This document shows positions 12,232 to 21,884 of a DNA stretch of 64,000 nt, in pieces. Origin of the DNA: Acanthopleura granulata (lineage: Eukaryota > Mollusca > Polyplacophora > Chitonida > Chitonidae); NCBI GenBank assembly GCA_016165875.1, contig JABBOT010000038.1, positions 434,001 to 498,000 on the forward strand, given 5' to 3'. Within the stretch, counting starts at the first letter, position 1. Each line of letters opens with the position of its first letter. A model generated the notes under the pieces. That model searched no databases, was not told the origin of the DNA, and saw nothing but the letters and a program-made list of their open reading frames with translations. Position numbers and translations under genes: made by a program.

Positions 12232-12546
12232 CTAGGCATCGTTGACACGGTGGTAGAAATTCCCTGGCAAGTCACACCCACTCCGATTGGCGCTACTGCC
12301 ATTGCGGCTCCCGCTGGCTTCACCTTGGGCTCGTGGTCGGTGAAGTTCCCGTAACAGGGCTTGTCGTAAAATACCCAAGGGAACATTCAGGGGTTGTTGT
12401 CGTTTTTCAGAGGCCTTGTAATGCCGGGATTGGGTGTAGTGAGCCAGCGGCTTGACCTGTAGACGGGATGACCATCGCCTAGGGACTAAGGCGTGGTATT
12501 TTCTCGAGCAACTTCTCTTCCTCTTGTAACCTTTCTTGGGAGGCAT
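12232..12546 (-). CDS. Small basic protein of element A, possibly core/DNA-binding
   Basis: The frame opens at an ATG near 12546 and begins PPKKGYKRKRSCSRK, followed by an arginine-rich stretch with RRWSSRLQVKPLAHYTQSRHYK. It runs about 104 residues to a stop at 12232. Small lysine/arginine-rich proteins near one end are common in adenovirus-like and Polinton elements, where they are thought to bind DNA, but I cannot match this one to a named family. The second half overlaps another open frame on the same strand, so a frameshift near 12380 is possible. Confidence 0.4.
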   Translation of the reverse strand: MPPKKGYKRKRSCSRKYHALVPRRWSSRLQVKPLAHYTQSRHYKASEKRQQPLNVPLGILRQALLRELHRPRAQGEASGSRNGSSANRSGCDLPGNFYHRVNDA

Positions 12547-12899
12547 GGCGTCTGTTCTCGCCCGTGCTCTGGGTTGGACTAATGTCACACATTTGTTTTC
12601 TGTAATGTAAGTTCAACTTGCCTCACAGACTGGAGGCTGTGCGGTCGCTTCACCGACACTTCCGTCAGCTCAACTCCAACACCAGTGTCAGTCTACTTTT
12701 GCGCTCAGGCACCCCAAGGCTGCTACGGTTACCCTTACGGCTGTATCTACGGCTGCCTCATCATCTTTAAAGCCTGCTGATAGCAAATCGCCTTCACCTG
12801 AGGATTGGCACCAGCAGCTGCACGGATGGTCGGGACGAGCCTCAGAGCGGCCCTGTCTCTAGGGTCAGTCGGCTTGGTTAACTGACTCGTTTGAGCCGG

Positions 12900-13400
12900 A
12901 CCTCCTCATACCACCATCCGACGAGCTACCCTCGGAGCCAGTATTGCTGGAGGTATATCACTGCCACTGGCGGGCCATTCGGCAGCCTTTTCATCGCCGT
13001 AGGCCATTGCAGGACACTTATAATTTCCCATTCATGGCACTGTATCCCTTAGCCATGAGCCTAAAACAGCTGTTTCTCGACCAGCCTACAGCGTTTCGTG
13101 TGAACTTAGCCTACGGATTTATTCTGCAGAACACGAACAAACAGCGGTATTTCTAACCCAACACAGGAGTAATTCCTCAACCTCAGAGACATTCAGTCCA
13201 ACGAGAACGCAGAAGCACTAACTGGTGACCTCGTGCCTAAGGATCCTTTGGACTAGGCACGACAGCAGCGCCCCAATAGCCAACGGCTCGTATACACCGT
13301 GACCAACGTCTAGTTCAGAGACGTATCAGACAAACGTATCAGAGACTGGCAACTGCCTGTCGACGGGCTCACCCTGGTGGACAGAAAATGCATTATTTTC
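12900..13400 (+). pseudogene. Remnant of the N-terminal part of a Polinton DNA polymerase B (element A)
   Basis: An open part at 12944-13158 reads HWRAIRQPFHRRRPLQDTYN and then FRVNLAYGFILQNTN. After a shift, words such as ARQQRPNSQRLVYTVTNV appear at about 13260-13310. These resemble the region that precedes the exonuclease and polymerase domains in large Polinton polymerase genes. No exonuclease or palm motif follows, because the sequence turns into AT-rich, low-complexity DNA after 13.4 kb. The polymerase was therefore truncated, probably by deletion. The identification rests on memory of family resemblance and needs a profile search. Confidence 0.5.
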
Positions 13401-14140
13401 CAGGTAACGTGCAATGTGATTTCTGTTGTTTGTTTGTTTTGGATGCATTTCTTACTGACCTTAACGCTGAGGTGTCCCTACTTACATTGTCAGTGTCGAT
13501 GTTTAATTTATAAAACACTTTTATGCATTAGCTATGAAACAATTGGAGATGATAACATTGTTGTATAGACTTATCTATATACATTTTAGGCACTTATGTT
13601 TAATAATGAAATAAATAAATATAGGTGCATATGCATAGGTGTAACAGGGAGCCTGCCTACCTACCAGCAATCCAGCTTGCCAACCTGATTGCCTGCCAGC
13701 CAGCCGCCAAGCCAGCCTGCCTGCAACACTGCCTGTCAGTCTACCTACCTGTTGACCATCTGACCAACAAACCAGCCATCTTTCAAAGCTAACTGCCCTT
13801 CTTACAGTTAACCATATCTCCCGAAAGAGAGCTTTCAATTTGAGCCCAAAGCAAAATAAAGAAATAAAGAATTAAAAATCAGACAGAGAATACAGTTTTT
13901 TCTCCTTTTTGTGAGATCTCAATTATTTTATTATTATTATTATTTTCCAACAACAAAGAACAGAAAAGTCTGGTCCACATGTGATTCGTCCAGTTAGGTT
14001 TTTACAATCTCCATGAATGCATATTTCTTTTGTTATCTTAATCGACAAAGAAGGCAGGTGAATACCAAACATGCGGTTCGTCCAATCATACATCGACACT
14101 GTCATAGGTAGTGGATGGGGATGCAAAGGTTTGCATAATG
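13401..14140. other. Non-coding stretch inside element A
   Basis: It holds a CCTGCCTACC/CCAGCC-rich, low-complexity part at 13655-13770 and then TAACCATATCTCCCGAAAGAG at about 13808, which has a direct copy at about 20077. No gene with support was seen. Confidence 0.5.
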
Positions 14141-14151
14141 CCCTTCATTGT

Positions 14152-14529
14152 TCATCCTCGAGCACGCTGAATTAAGAAATATAAGCAATATTGTGAACAT
14201 ACGGCGGTATCCAAGTGTTGTATAGGCCGGGGATTCCATTTCCAATGGTCCGTCCCAAGATCCAGCCACGTTGCTACCTCCTTCCGCCAGGGTGGATGGC
14301 CATAGGAGTCAAAATAACCCCAAGACAGGTGATGTATGGCATCCCCGTATTCTATGTACAGTGCTACCCAATGCTGACCAGACTGGTCACAAGCATCGGT
14401 GCTCAGAATATATAGGGCGGAACGGGGTGGAATCCATGGAGGTATGTCGTTCCAATGCAGAACACCTTGGACCAGATCTCGTGTATAAGGTCCGGTTTGA
14501 AGGCTGCCTGACAATTGTTAGCTGTTCAT
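14152..14529 (-). pseudogene. Adenain-like cysteine protease (family C5) of element A
   Basis: This is the maturation protease of adenovirus-like and Polinton elements, which cuts capsid precursors. The visible active-site order is His in GQHWVALYIE, Asp in the following YFDSYGHPP, Gln in RPIQHLDTA and Cys in VCSQYCLYFL; all four are present. The usual glycine after the catalytic cysteine is serine. The likely start ATG is at 14529, but the fourth codon is TAA (14520-14518). An internal ATG at 14514 leaves about 120 residues open, slightly shorter than the family. The rest of the frame has no stop, so this is the best preserved gene of the element. Downstream is non-coding DNA; upstream lies the 14.6-15.1 kb ORF. 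Confidence 0.85.
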
Positions 14530-14592
14530 GACTTTAGCTGCTAGGGAGCTGAGAGGTCGCGGATTGGAATCCCGATGTGGCCAAGTTTTTTT

Positions 14593-15060
14593 TTAATTTT
14601 TAATTTTTTTTTCTTTAGAATGTGAAATCACAAAGCGAGTCTTGTCAATCTCGATAATGTTCCCAAACTCGGCATAGCAAATGAAGTTAATCTTTGGAGC
14701 TAAAGATCGAGGAATCCGTACTTCCAAAGGGTATAGGGTAGCGCCCCCTTCTGCATGACGTTCAACTGATACTCGTCGTAATGGTCTGCAGTCAAGTCGA
14801 AGGCAAACAGAGTGTACCCAGTGTTCTTTCCGCACAAACACCGTCACTTCCTCCAAGACTGTCTTGAAATAAGCTGTCCGTCTCTGGCCTTCATCGCCCA
14901 GTTTCGCCGGTGACATGAGTGCAAAGGTGTTTTTGGCCGGGATCGGACGCAGTCAAACCGTGATATTGATCAACAGATAGCGCTCTTGTAGAAACAGGTC
15001 GCAGTGAAACCGGCCTATCATACCCAAAGCTGAGATGACGTAGGTCCTGCAGGTGAAGGT
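14593..15060 (-). pseudogene. Conserved Polinton-type ORF, probably structural, with one internal stop
   Basis: The frame holds FHCDLFLQERYLLINI near the start, an in-frame TGA near 14960, then PAKNTFALMSPAKLG, FVRKEHWVHSVCLRL and, toward the end, INFICYAEFGNIIEIDKTR. It is rich in alternating hydrophobic/polar residues typical of beta strands. Proteins of this look sit next to the protease and ATPase in several Polinton elements, but I cannot assign the role; a minor capsid or virion protein is a guess from position. From the ATG at 14916, 107 residues remain open. Confidence 0.5.
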
Positions 15061-15165
15061 AGAAGTAGGGCTGTGGCTGGCTTCGATGGCGTGAAGCTAT
15101 TCTGATACTGATTTTGAAATATCAAATACCATTGGAGAATCTGTTGCTACTAGTGAATCTTAACT

Positions 15166-15594
15166 TCATTTGGCAATGTTCCGTTCTTCAAAATGCTTTG
15201 AGAGTAAACGGGACTGGGTAAGGCGAAGTCGGCTGAAGCAATCCCTCCAACAGGATTCGACTAGGGCCATGTCTTTCACATGAGCCATGGTCTTTTTTGA
15301 TGAAGAATTGGGAAAACAAGCATGGGGCGAAGTGGCTGATGATCTCGGCCTTTCTGTAGAATAGTCCGTTTGCGATGGCTTGGAGTACTCTTGTTTTACC
15401 AGCCTATGTAGATGTAAAATGTGTGGATGTAACCGAGCCTTCTGAGCCGGTGTAAGGGACACATTATGAATTAAGACATTCCTAGCACATTCACATACAC
15501 AAGCGATAAATTCTGCATGAGGTCCATTGACCTGCGGGTGGACATTAGCCAGGAGTTTTAGCAAAGGAGTAAAGCGGCATAGCCGGACTGACAT
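15166..15594 (-). CDS. Intact 142-residue ORF of a small Polinton-associated family (element A)
   Basis: The frame is open from ATG to stop. Its centre, EFIACVCECARNVLIHNVSL followed by TPAQKARLHPHILHLHRLV, matches a short helical family with two or three cysteines and a basic tail that I have seen repeatedly beside Polinton packaging ATPases and proteases. Its function is not known to me. The C-terminal half is serine-rich and then helical. It lies between the ATPase C-terminus (15.62 kb) and the 14.6-15.1 kb ORF on the same strand. It is unusual here in having no stop. Confidence 0.6.
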   Translation of the reverse strand: MSVRLCRFTPLLKLLANVHPQVNGPHAEFIACVCECARNVLIHNVSLTPAQKARLHPHILHLHRLVKQEYSKPSQTDYSTERPRSSATSPHACFPNSSSKKTMAHVKDMALVESCWRDCFSRLRLTQSRLLSKHFEERNIAK

Positions 15595-15622
15595 GGCTGT
15601 TGTCTACTTGTATACTGATAGA

Positions 15623-16346
15623 TTAGGTGAGGTGTAGGGGAGTTCTATGACTTCGGCAGGTAGACAATTGGACTTTCTCGGGGTTCACGTATGTCCGCAA
15701 AGGGAGATCATCGGGTCTAGTTTGCTTGAAATCGACGAGCAAATATCCATAAGGCTTGGACGTGGCATCTTTAAAGGCCTCCTGCGCGTACCGAGTCTTG
15801 ACTGAGGCCATTTGCTTGGCGATGGTCGTGATCTGAGACGTGTTTCGGTGATTTTTAAATGCTACCTAATAGTGAGCGTTTGAGCTGATGGTCCTATGGT
15901 CGTTGCTTTTGTTAAACAGATTCTGTGCGATGTAGATGACACTGATATCGCGCTGATGGCTTCATAGATAAAGAATGCCGTTACACGTTCGTCTCCTTCG
16001 GTCATAAGATCATCGACAGTCACTAGAGTCTTCTCCCCTGAGTTGAATGTTGTGGGATTGGGTACTCTATCCTGAAAGTTGACATTGGGCAATTTGGCAT
16101 ACATGGGCCGTCGTTCGCGGTAACACCATACCAAACGCTCTGGGATGGGTGAATGAGTTCCCGAGCGTGCTCTATGATACGTTTGACAAGGACCCATTTG
16201 CCTCTGAACGTCGGTATACTAACAAGGCAGGTATATTGGTGGTCCCATCGTACAGCAATGGGTCTGGAGGTAAAGTCAAGGCCAAGGATGTTGACTGAGG
16301 TCGGTGAGGATGGAGTTGGTAAGACACGCGATGTAGTTGGGGCCAA
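15623..16346 (-). pseudogene. Packaging ATPase (FtsK/HerA type) of element A
   Basis: In Polinton and adenovirus-like elements this ATPase drives DNA into the capsid. Visible parts in order are: the P-loop region VSIPTFRGKWVLVKRIIEHA, MYAKLPNVNF, Walker B in KTLVTVDDLMTE, YIAQNLFNK in another frame near 15910, and the C-terminal ITTIAKQ...TRYAQEAFKDATSKPYGYLL. These lie in at least three frames, so the gene has several frameshifts. The Walker A glycine-lysine loop is damaged (RGKW where SGKT is expected), while Walker B is intact. The order on the strand is ATPase, 142-residue ORF, structural-type ORF, protease. Confidence 0.8.
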
Positions 16347-16352
16347 TTCATG

Positions 16353-16772
16353 TCAGCTGGAGGCGATGTTGGTGTAGACGGGCGGACTGGAGGCTGTAAT
16401 AAGGATGTTATGAGTTCGACCACTGGGATGCCTAGTTCGCTCAGTAGGGGTGTTAGTACTAGTAATACTGCTATTAATGTTAGTACTGGTAGTACAGGTA
16501 GGCTGAGTGTTTGCCAGAGTAGATGGGTGGCTTGGCACCGGTGTAAAGGGTTCATTAGGTACCGGGGTGATGTCATATGTTGTGAGTGGTCTACGTCCGG
16601 TAAACTGCCGGTGAAACTTGTGCAGTAACTTCTTATTTCCAAATGACCAGTGGAACTTGTCAAATGCGGCCTTGTTGAATCGCTTTTGCAGGATGCGTAC
16701 CAAGTATTGATACTCGGTGAGTTGGGCACTCGGATCACTTGGCAGCCCGCCTGTCAAGACTACGCACCACAT
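16353..16772 (-). CDS. ORF of unknown function upstream of the element A ATPase
   Basis: An open frame of 139 residues. The first half, EYQYLVRILQKRFNKAAFDK and KLLHKFHRQFTGRRPLTTYD, looks structured and basic. The second half is a low-complexity Thr/Ser/Pro tail (SITSTNTPTERT). An overlapping frame of similar length (16172-16738) reads through the same DNA, so the real end is uncertain. Upstream DNA to about 16915 has words in frame (MRGFDYYLASKRHVKA) that may be a lost N-terminus. I do not recognise a family. Confidence 0.35.
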   Translation of the reverse strand: MWCVVLTGGLPSDPSAQLTEYQYLVRILQKRFNKAAFDKFHWSFGNKKLLHKFHRQFTGRRPLTTYDITPVPNEPFTPVPSHPSTLANTQPTCTTSTNINSSITSTNTPTERTRHPSGRTHNILITASSPPVYTNIASS

Positions 16773-16889
16773 ATTGGTACTCTCTCAGATCAGTGACGTA
16801 GCGACGAGCTCTTCCTAGCCTACAGGCGTAGGTGTCATAATGGAGGCCTTCACGTGTCGCTTGCTGGCTAGGTAATAATCAAAACCACG

Positions 16890-17820
16890 CATTATACCAC
16901 TCATCTTATGATATTCTTTGTTTTGCCTTTGTCTTATGTTAAGTATCCATCCTAGACTGTTCTGCGTGCACACATATATACCTATATAAAATATATACCA
17001 ATGTATAATATATATATATATATATAATATACCTATTTATATACTCTACTCTATACAAGCTGATACGCCCCACTGACCGACTTCCCTACATAGCAACCAG
17101 CGACAAAAGTAAAACATTTTGTTCCAGTCAGCTGTTGGCCTACTAACATATATGGCATATACGGCGTGACGCTATTTTTTTTCACGCCGTAGTAGTCACT
17201 GACGGCGTTCTTTCGTCACAGCCAGTGAAATGTTTTCATATGTTGCAAGTATGACGTCCGCCGCGTCAGTGTTTATATTTGCACATGCCCGCCTCCATTC
17301 CTGCGGGTTCATTCATACCAGAGAGACACGTGGGTACAATGTTGTACGCCTGCAAGCTGACTGACATACACACTAGGCCCGGCCTCCGGCAGGAATATTT
17401 TTATTCTATTAGGCGAGTTACGCTTACAATACAAGACGTAGAAGGAGTGTGAATGAGCCTGAATCAACACCAGTCAAAGCTCGTGAAAATAAAACATCAA
17501 TCAGACCGACCAATCATCTGTCTCGGTAAACTTCTAAGCCATAAGAAAATGCACTAACTATACAACAAGAAACACACAGAGCATGCTTTTCCATGTATTT
17601 ATTTCAACACCAAACACACTGTATAGAAAAGGGAAAAGAGATAAAAAAAAACCTCGAGAACCATACCACTCATCTTATGCTATGAACCGTAACCATAGCA
17701 AGCCACCGCATGGAGAAAATTAAAAACTTCGAAAACGGGTTCGAAACCGTGGTCATTGTCAGTTGTTTTAAATTTTAAATATCAACAGAAAAAATGTATA
17801 CGGTGATACGGTTGAAGTAA
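16890..17820. other. Non-coding stretch of element A with hairpin and short direct repeat
   Basis: It contains a (TA)n run at about 17010-17030, a hairpin at 17161-17190 and a 17-bp direct repeat ATACCACTCATCTTATG at about 16893 and 17664. No gene was seen. Confidence 0.5.
17161..17190. repeat. Hairpin with 9-bp perfect stem
   Basis: ACGGCGTGA, a loop of CGCTATTTTTTTT, then TCACGCCGT. The T-run is within the loop and not after the stem. A further GACGGCGT lies 20 bp downstream. Confidence 0.6.
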
Positions 17821-17829
17821 AGTCTACTG

Positions 17830-18098
17830 AGATCCGGGTTACCTTTCTGGGCCTGGGTCAGCTGGAGATACTGGCGCACTTCGTCCTGGGGTCATTGGTC
17901 AGCTTGAGCTGCATTCTGGAAACTGGTCAGCGCCTTTGTCTTCGCCAAGGAAAATGCAGCCTTGTTGATGAAGACTTCGTGCTTCATGTCCCGTGACTCG
18001 ATGCATGAATACTGACTTCTGCTGGCATGATCAATACGACAAGCTTCACACTGCTCTTCCATGACATCGCTAATCAAGGGAGTCATGTGTTCTGTCAT
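17830..18098 (-). pseudogene. Cys/His-containing ORF of element A, function unknown
   Basis: The frame begins near 18098 and holds CEACRIDHASRSQYSCIE, a C-x2-C ... H ... C spacing that could bind zinc. It is followed by a helical stretch ending in NAAQADQ, then an in-frame stop and further in-frame coding-like words (QDEVRQYLQLTQAQKGNP). I suspect a small zinc-binding Polinton protein broken by one stop. I do not recognise it further. Confidence 0.35.
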
Positions 18099-18418
18099 TT
18101 CGAACCACCTGAGGTTATCCAGAACGGTGGGGTGGTCGGAGACGGAGTCACCGTAACAGCGGGAGGAGGGCTGGCCGGTTTGGCTGCTACTGTTCTTGTG
18201 ATTGATGTCCTCTTCGGCAGGGGAAACTCTTGTTCTTCATATATGTTGCACTTTTCGTACATGTCGACAGGCCTCGGTCAGTTCATTTCAGGCGTCAGCT
18301 CGAATGCTTATGCCACCTGCCGTTCGGTAATAAATAGCCTGTGGCGTGCATTAGACCCACCGCTTGATGTTCGCTGGTTTGCGAAATCTGGTGAATAGAA
18401 AAACACAGGAAAATGTCA

Positions 18419-18628
18419 TCACTCAGACGTAACGTTCCGCTCCCGGAGACTGCTCCTCGTTAGTCGGTATAAGATTGCCATCATTCGGCTAGCTTGGCCT
18501 TCAAAGGTCTTGTCAAATGTCTTCCAGGCATTCGCTGGGATGGTGATATGCTTCTGGAAGGGTTGATCGAAATTCTTGAAGAAGGTAATCTTATCCCCCA
18601 CGACTTGAATGCGACACGCCTTGGTCAT
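18419..18628 (-). CDS. Small ORF resembling a PC4-type ssDNA-binding fold
   Basis: The 69-residue frame reads RIQVVGDKITFFKNFDQPFQ and then KHITIPANAWKTFDKTF. The order of beta strands followed by a helix that starts with a Trp is like the transcriptional coactivator PC4 domain (isoleucine-rich strand, then LxxEQW-type helix). Small PC4-like proteins occur in large DNA viruses and related elements. The resemblance is weak and by eye. It lies on the same strand as the rest of the element A genes. Confidence 0.35.
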   Translation of the reverse strand: MTKACRIQVVGDKITFFKNFDQPFQKHITIPANAWKTFDKTFEGQASRMMAILYRLTRSSLRERNVTSE

Positions 18629-19591
18629 GTCAGTGCTGTAAACCCTTAGCGTAAGCTTCTTGCCAGTTCGGACAATTTTGGCCTTCTTAGATATAGGCTG
18701 TCATGCAAGGGCTCTTTTGAGCAGGAGCAGTATTCATCACATCACGAACCTGCCAACACTGTTGCAACATATGTTGCCGCCTTTCCACACAGTTAGCATA
18801 ACATGGTCGAAACAGACAGCACTGAACATAAAACTCTCTTTGTGTTAAAACCAAGCCGATGTCACCCTGACAACGTTACTCGTATATATATATTTACATA
18901 TGCTTTACGAAGGCACAGATGATTCCAATATATTTACAGACTAGGTTTAAAACACTACACAGACTACACTGTAACTCGTGTATCGGGAAAAAACGGTGTA
19001 TAAAAACAGAACTCGCTTCACATGTCCTGTGTACAGCTTTACTCGCTATTTATAAAAAAGACAGCACTTGGATTTTATTTATTTATGATTTATTTATGTA
19101 TGTTTTAAGAAAATATGTTTAAATTTTTACATGCATCATGAAAGCCTATGTGTGTGTATGGTTATTCTTATACACAGCTTAAGCCGATGTTCACGCTGCA
19201 AGAGTTGCCCGTTTTCATGACCGACGCGAGCTGAAAACCCGCTCGCCCGCAATTCCAGCCAATCACCGTGCTTCCCGTGTGCTTTCGTTTCGGAATGCGC
19301 TCGGCTTTTTTTAAAACTATCAAAATATGCCTGATTCGTATAAATAGAGCGTCACACACTCGCAAAGCTGCAATCACAACTCACCCGACTTACTTGCATT
19401 TTTTCAAGGACCTACTTTAGATTGGTGCGACTAGAAAATGTCACAGAAGAAGGGTGACGAGTGATTCGGGCTTTGTTCGCGGAGCAGAGACAGCACCACC
19501 CATGGTCAGCCGCAGCTACGAAAAGAAGACCTACAGCAGTTACAATTACAGTGACAGCGGGCAGAGCGGAAGTTAAAGCGGGAGGATAAGA
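18629..19591. other. No supported gene between the PC4-like ORF and RING remnant
   Basis: The stretch is AT-rich with stop codons in all frames. Near 19430-19570 the words KEDLQQLQLQ and KLKRED, in broken frames, may be further lost N-terminal sequence of the RING-like gene. Confidence 0.4.
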
Positions 19592-19987
19592 GTGGCGGCG
19601 GCGCCGAGATTATTGAATGATCAGGGAGGACTTTTTGACTGGGAGGTGATTTTGGCGATCGTCAGACAGGAGATGGACGATGATGCAACATCATCACCAA
19701 CGCCACCAACCTCTCCTCCAGCACTACCACTAACACTATTCCCACCAGCCGCCGCCTCTACCACCAGCCGCCAGTCACCACAACGTCAGCCTCGCTGGCA
19801 GCACATGAGGAGGACGGGCAGGTGATAGCTGTGATACATCGCCAAGACAAGGCCAAGGATCCTCCACCGGCACGGCGATGTATCATATGCTTGGACTTAA
19901 ACCAAAACACCTGCACGTTTCCACCAAGCCGTCATGTGCTGGATATGTGCAAGTCACCCAACACTCAACGCCTGCCCATGTGCTGGT
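19592..19987 (+). pseudogene. RING-finger-like protein remnant at the right end of element A
   Basis: From 19861 one frame reads RRCIICLDLNQNTCTFPP and then SRHVLDMCKS and PMCW before a TAA. The order C-x2-C, C, H, C, C is that of a C3HC4 RING, but cysteines expected near CRH and CKSC are missing or changed to serine or proline. RING proteins usually act as ubiquitin ligases. An upstream frame (from ATG 19592, ending near 19825) has an acidic/proline-rich N-terminus, LFDWEVILAIVRQEMDDDAT, in a different phase, so at least one frameshift separates them. It may be a cargo gene of element A or an independent host gene fragment. Confidence 0.5.
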
Positions 19988-19989
19988 AA

Positions 19990-20865
19990 AAGATCAGGAG
20001 AAAGTTTGCCATATTTTTGTAGCATGGGGTAGGAACTGCGAATGGCACATTTTCCAACAGCCCTTTTAAGGGGTAACCATTTGCTCCGAAAGAGAACTTT
20101 CTATGTGAGCACAACCTCTTTCTTTATGCATGTATATTTATTTATTCTTTATTCTGTGACTGTTCGTTGTGCATGAGAATGAATGACTGAGTATGCATAT
20201 AGCCTGAAAGTCAGCCAGCCAGGAGACGACCGACTCCCAGATTTACCCGCCACGCGTGACGTCACACAACATGACGGCACATAACAAGCTCAAGGTCGGG
20301 TAAGCCCAGCATGGGATTCCCCCATTATTTTAGATTTTACTAAGACAGGACATTCCTTGCCGTTCATCCCGTTCATTCATAACTTCAACCTGAATTCTAC
20401 TACATGTATATATATACATACATACGTACAAACATACATACGTACAGCAGCACAGTGGGGATTCCCCCAAATTTTTGAAAGTGTTTAGCCCCCTACCCCC
20501 GGGTTAAAGGGAATTCGACACAACTATAAAGCAGAATCCTAGAGATTCTGAACCCTCCGTCGGTATTTACCAACAAAAGTAGCGTACTGATGGCAAAATT
20601 TAAGAAACTTAGAGTGAACCCGTTTGATGGAATATCCTTGACCCACTAGCTTTTGCAGTATTAACTTGTGACGTTGATTTAAATCCTCACACAGCGCACA
20701 GGATCTAACAAATGCCACAAGGCGAGATATTTATGCGCCAGAGGCAGGACCATTCGATATATTGTTATCCAAGCAGGGATAATTCCCATTATCAAAATCG
20801 AAAATATCCCTCGTGTCGTAAAGTCGGTGTGACAGGAAACCATTGTCGTCTGTGTACAGGAAACC
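19990..20865. other. Right flank of element A, no gene
   Basis: It contains TAACCATTTGCTCCGAAAGAG at about 20077, the direct partner of the copy at about 13808, a palindrome-like GTGACGTCAC at about 20258, and AT-rich DNA. No terminal inverted repeat could be matched. Confidence 0.4.
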
Positions 20866-21500
20866 ATTATTCTTGAAACGATTGTTTTTACTATGATCTT
20901 TTTAACACGTGCTAAATGCCATCAGTTTTAAAAAGATTGTTTTTTACTGAGACCTTATTACCGCATGTGATGAAGCGATTGTTTCTGACACGATTGTTTT
21001 TACTCTGAGCTTTTTTCCACATTTATTGGACTCCATTATTCCTGACACGATTGTTTTTGATTTGAGGTATTTGCCACATGTGCTGGACTCCATTATTACT
21101 GACACGGTTGTTCTCACTTTGATCTTTTAACCATATGTTGTGAAAACCATTATTTAAGAGACGATTGTTTTTTGACCTTAGTACCACATGCGCTCAAATC
21201 CATTATTCCTGAAACGATTTTTTGCACCTTGATCTACTTACCACATGTACTGAGAGCCATTATTCCTGACACTACTCTTTTTTACTCACATTTTTACAAC
21301 ATGAGAAAGGGGCATATTTATTGGCAAGATTGTTTTTTACTTGGATCTGATCATGACTTGTGCTGGGAGCCATTATTCCTGACACGACTGATTTCAAACT
21401 GACCTTTTTTACCACATGTGCCGAAAGCCATTACTCCTGACACGATTGCTTTTATACTGGCCTTTTTACCACGTGTTCTGGAAGGCAATATTCTTGGCGT
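20866..21500. repeat. Diverged minisatellite of about ten 57-60-bp units
   Basis: Recurring words are CATTATTCCTGACACGATTG, then TTTTTACT, then CTTTTTACCACATGTGCTG. Copies differ strongly in length and sequence, so the array is old. No coding function is suggested; open frames across it are chance products of the repeat. Confidence 0.8.
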
Positions 21501-21884
21501 AATGTCAATTTCGGTACGTAATCAAGGAACCGTGTCTGCTTCTGTTTCATTTCAGCTTGATCAAGGCAAATGCGCAGAAATCATGTCATATTTTTTCTTC
21601 ATGAGATTTATTTGTGTACAGCACTAGCCTTCCAGCATTTCTTCTTAAGACTGGAAATATTGGTTGATTATTGAGATTTGAGCTGAGATGTCATTCGGCA
21701 TTTCCCCCTTAGGAGTAGAAGCCGAATGACATGCCAGGGAGAAACAAAACAGAAGCAAAGGCTTGGGTGTAAGAGGACAGTTATAAGATAAGAAACCTGA
21801 ACCAGTGATGGAATGGATGATTATGGCTTAACATCACATCGGTAGCATTTCAGCCATATCATGGAGATCAGCGATAATCGGTAG

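Larger units (their letters stand above)
12060..19990. mobile_element. Decayed Polinton/Maverick-type element A
   Basis: This stretch holds an adenain-like protease, an FtsK/HerA-type packaging ATPase and ORFs of the type that accompany them, all on the minus strand between 14.1 and 18.7 kb. On the plus strand there is a polymerase N-terminal remnant (12.9-13.4 kb) and a RING-like remnant (19.7-20.0 kb). That gene set is the hallmark of Polinton/Maverick (adintovirus-like) DNA elements. Most genes have stops or frameshifts. I could not find terminal inverted repeats, an integrase or a major capsid gene, so the limits given are only the outermost recognisable parts. The coding parts are more GC-rich than the flanks. 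Confidence 0.75.

Noticed and set aside
14535..14580. tRNA-like words (GGATTGGAATCCC) next to the protease start
   Set aside because: The cloverleaf cannot be completed and box A is poor; it may be chance or a very old SINE head.
17737..17760. GGGTTCGAAACC, like a tRNA box B
   Set aside because: It is a short palindrome with no box A or stems at proper spacing.
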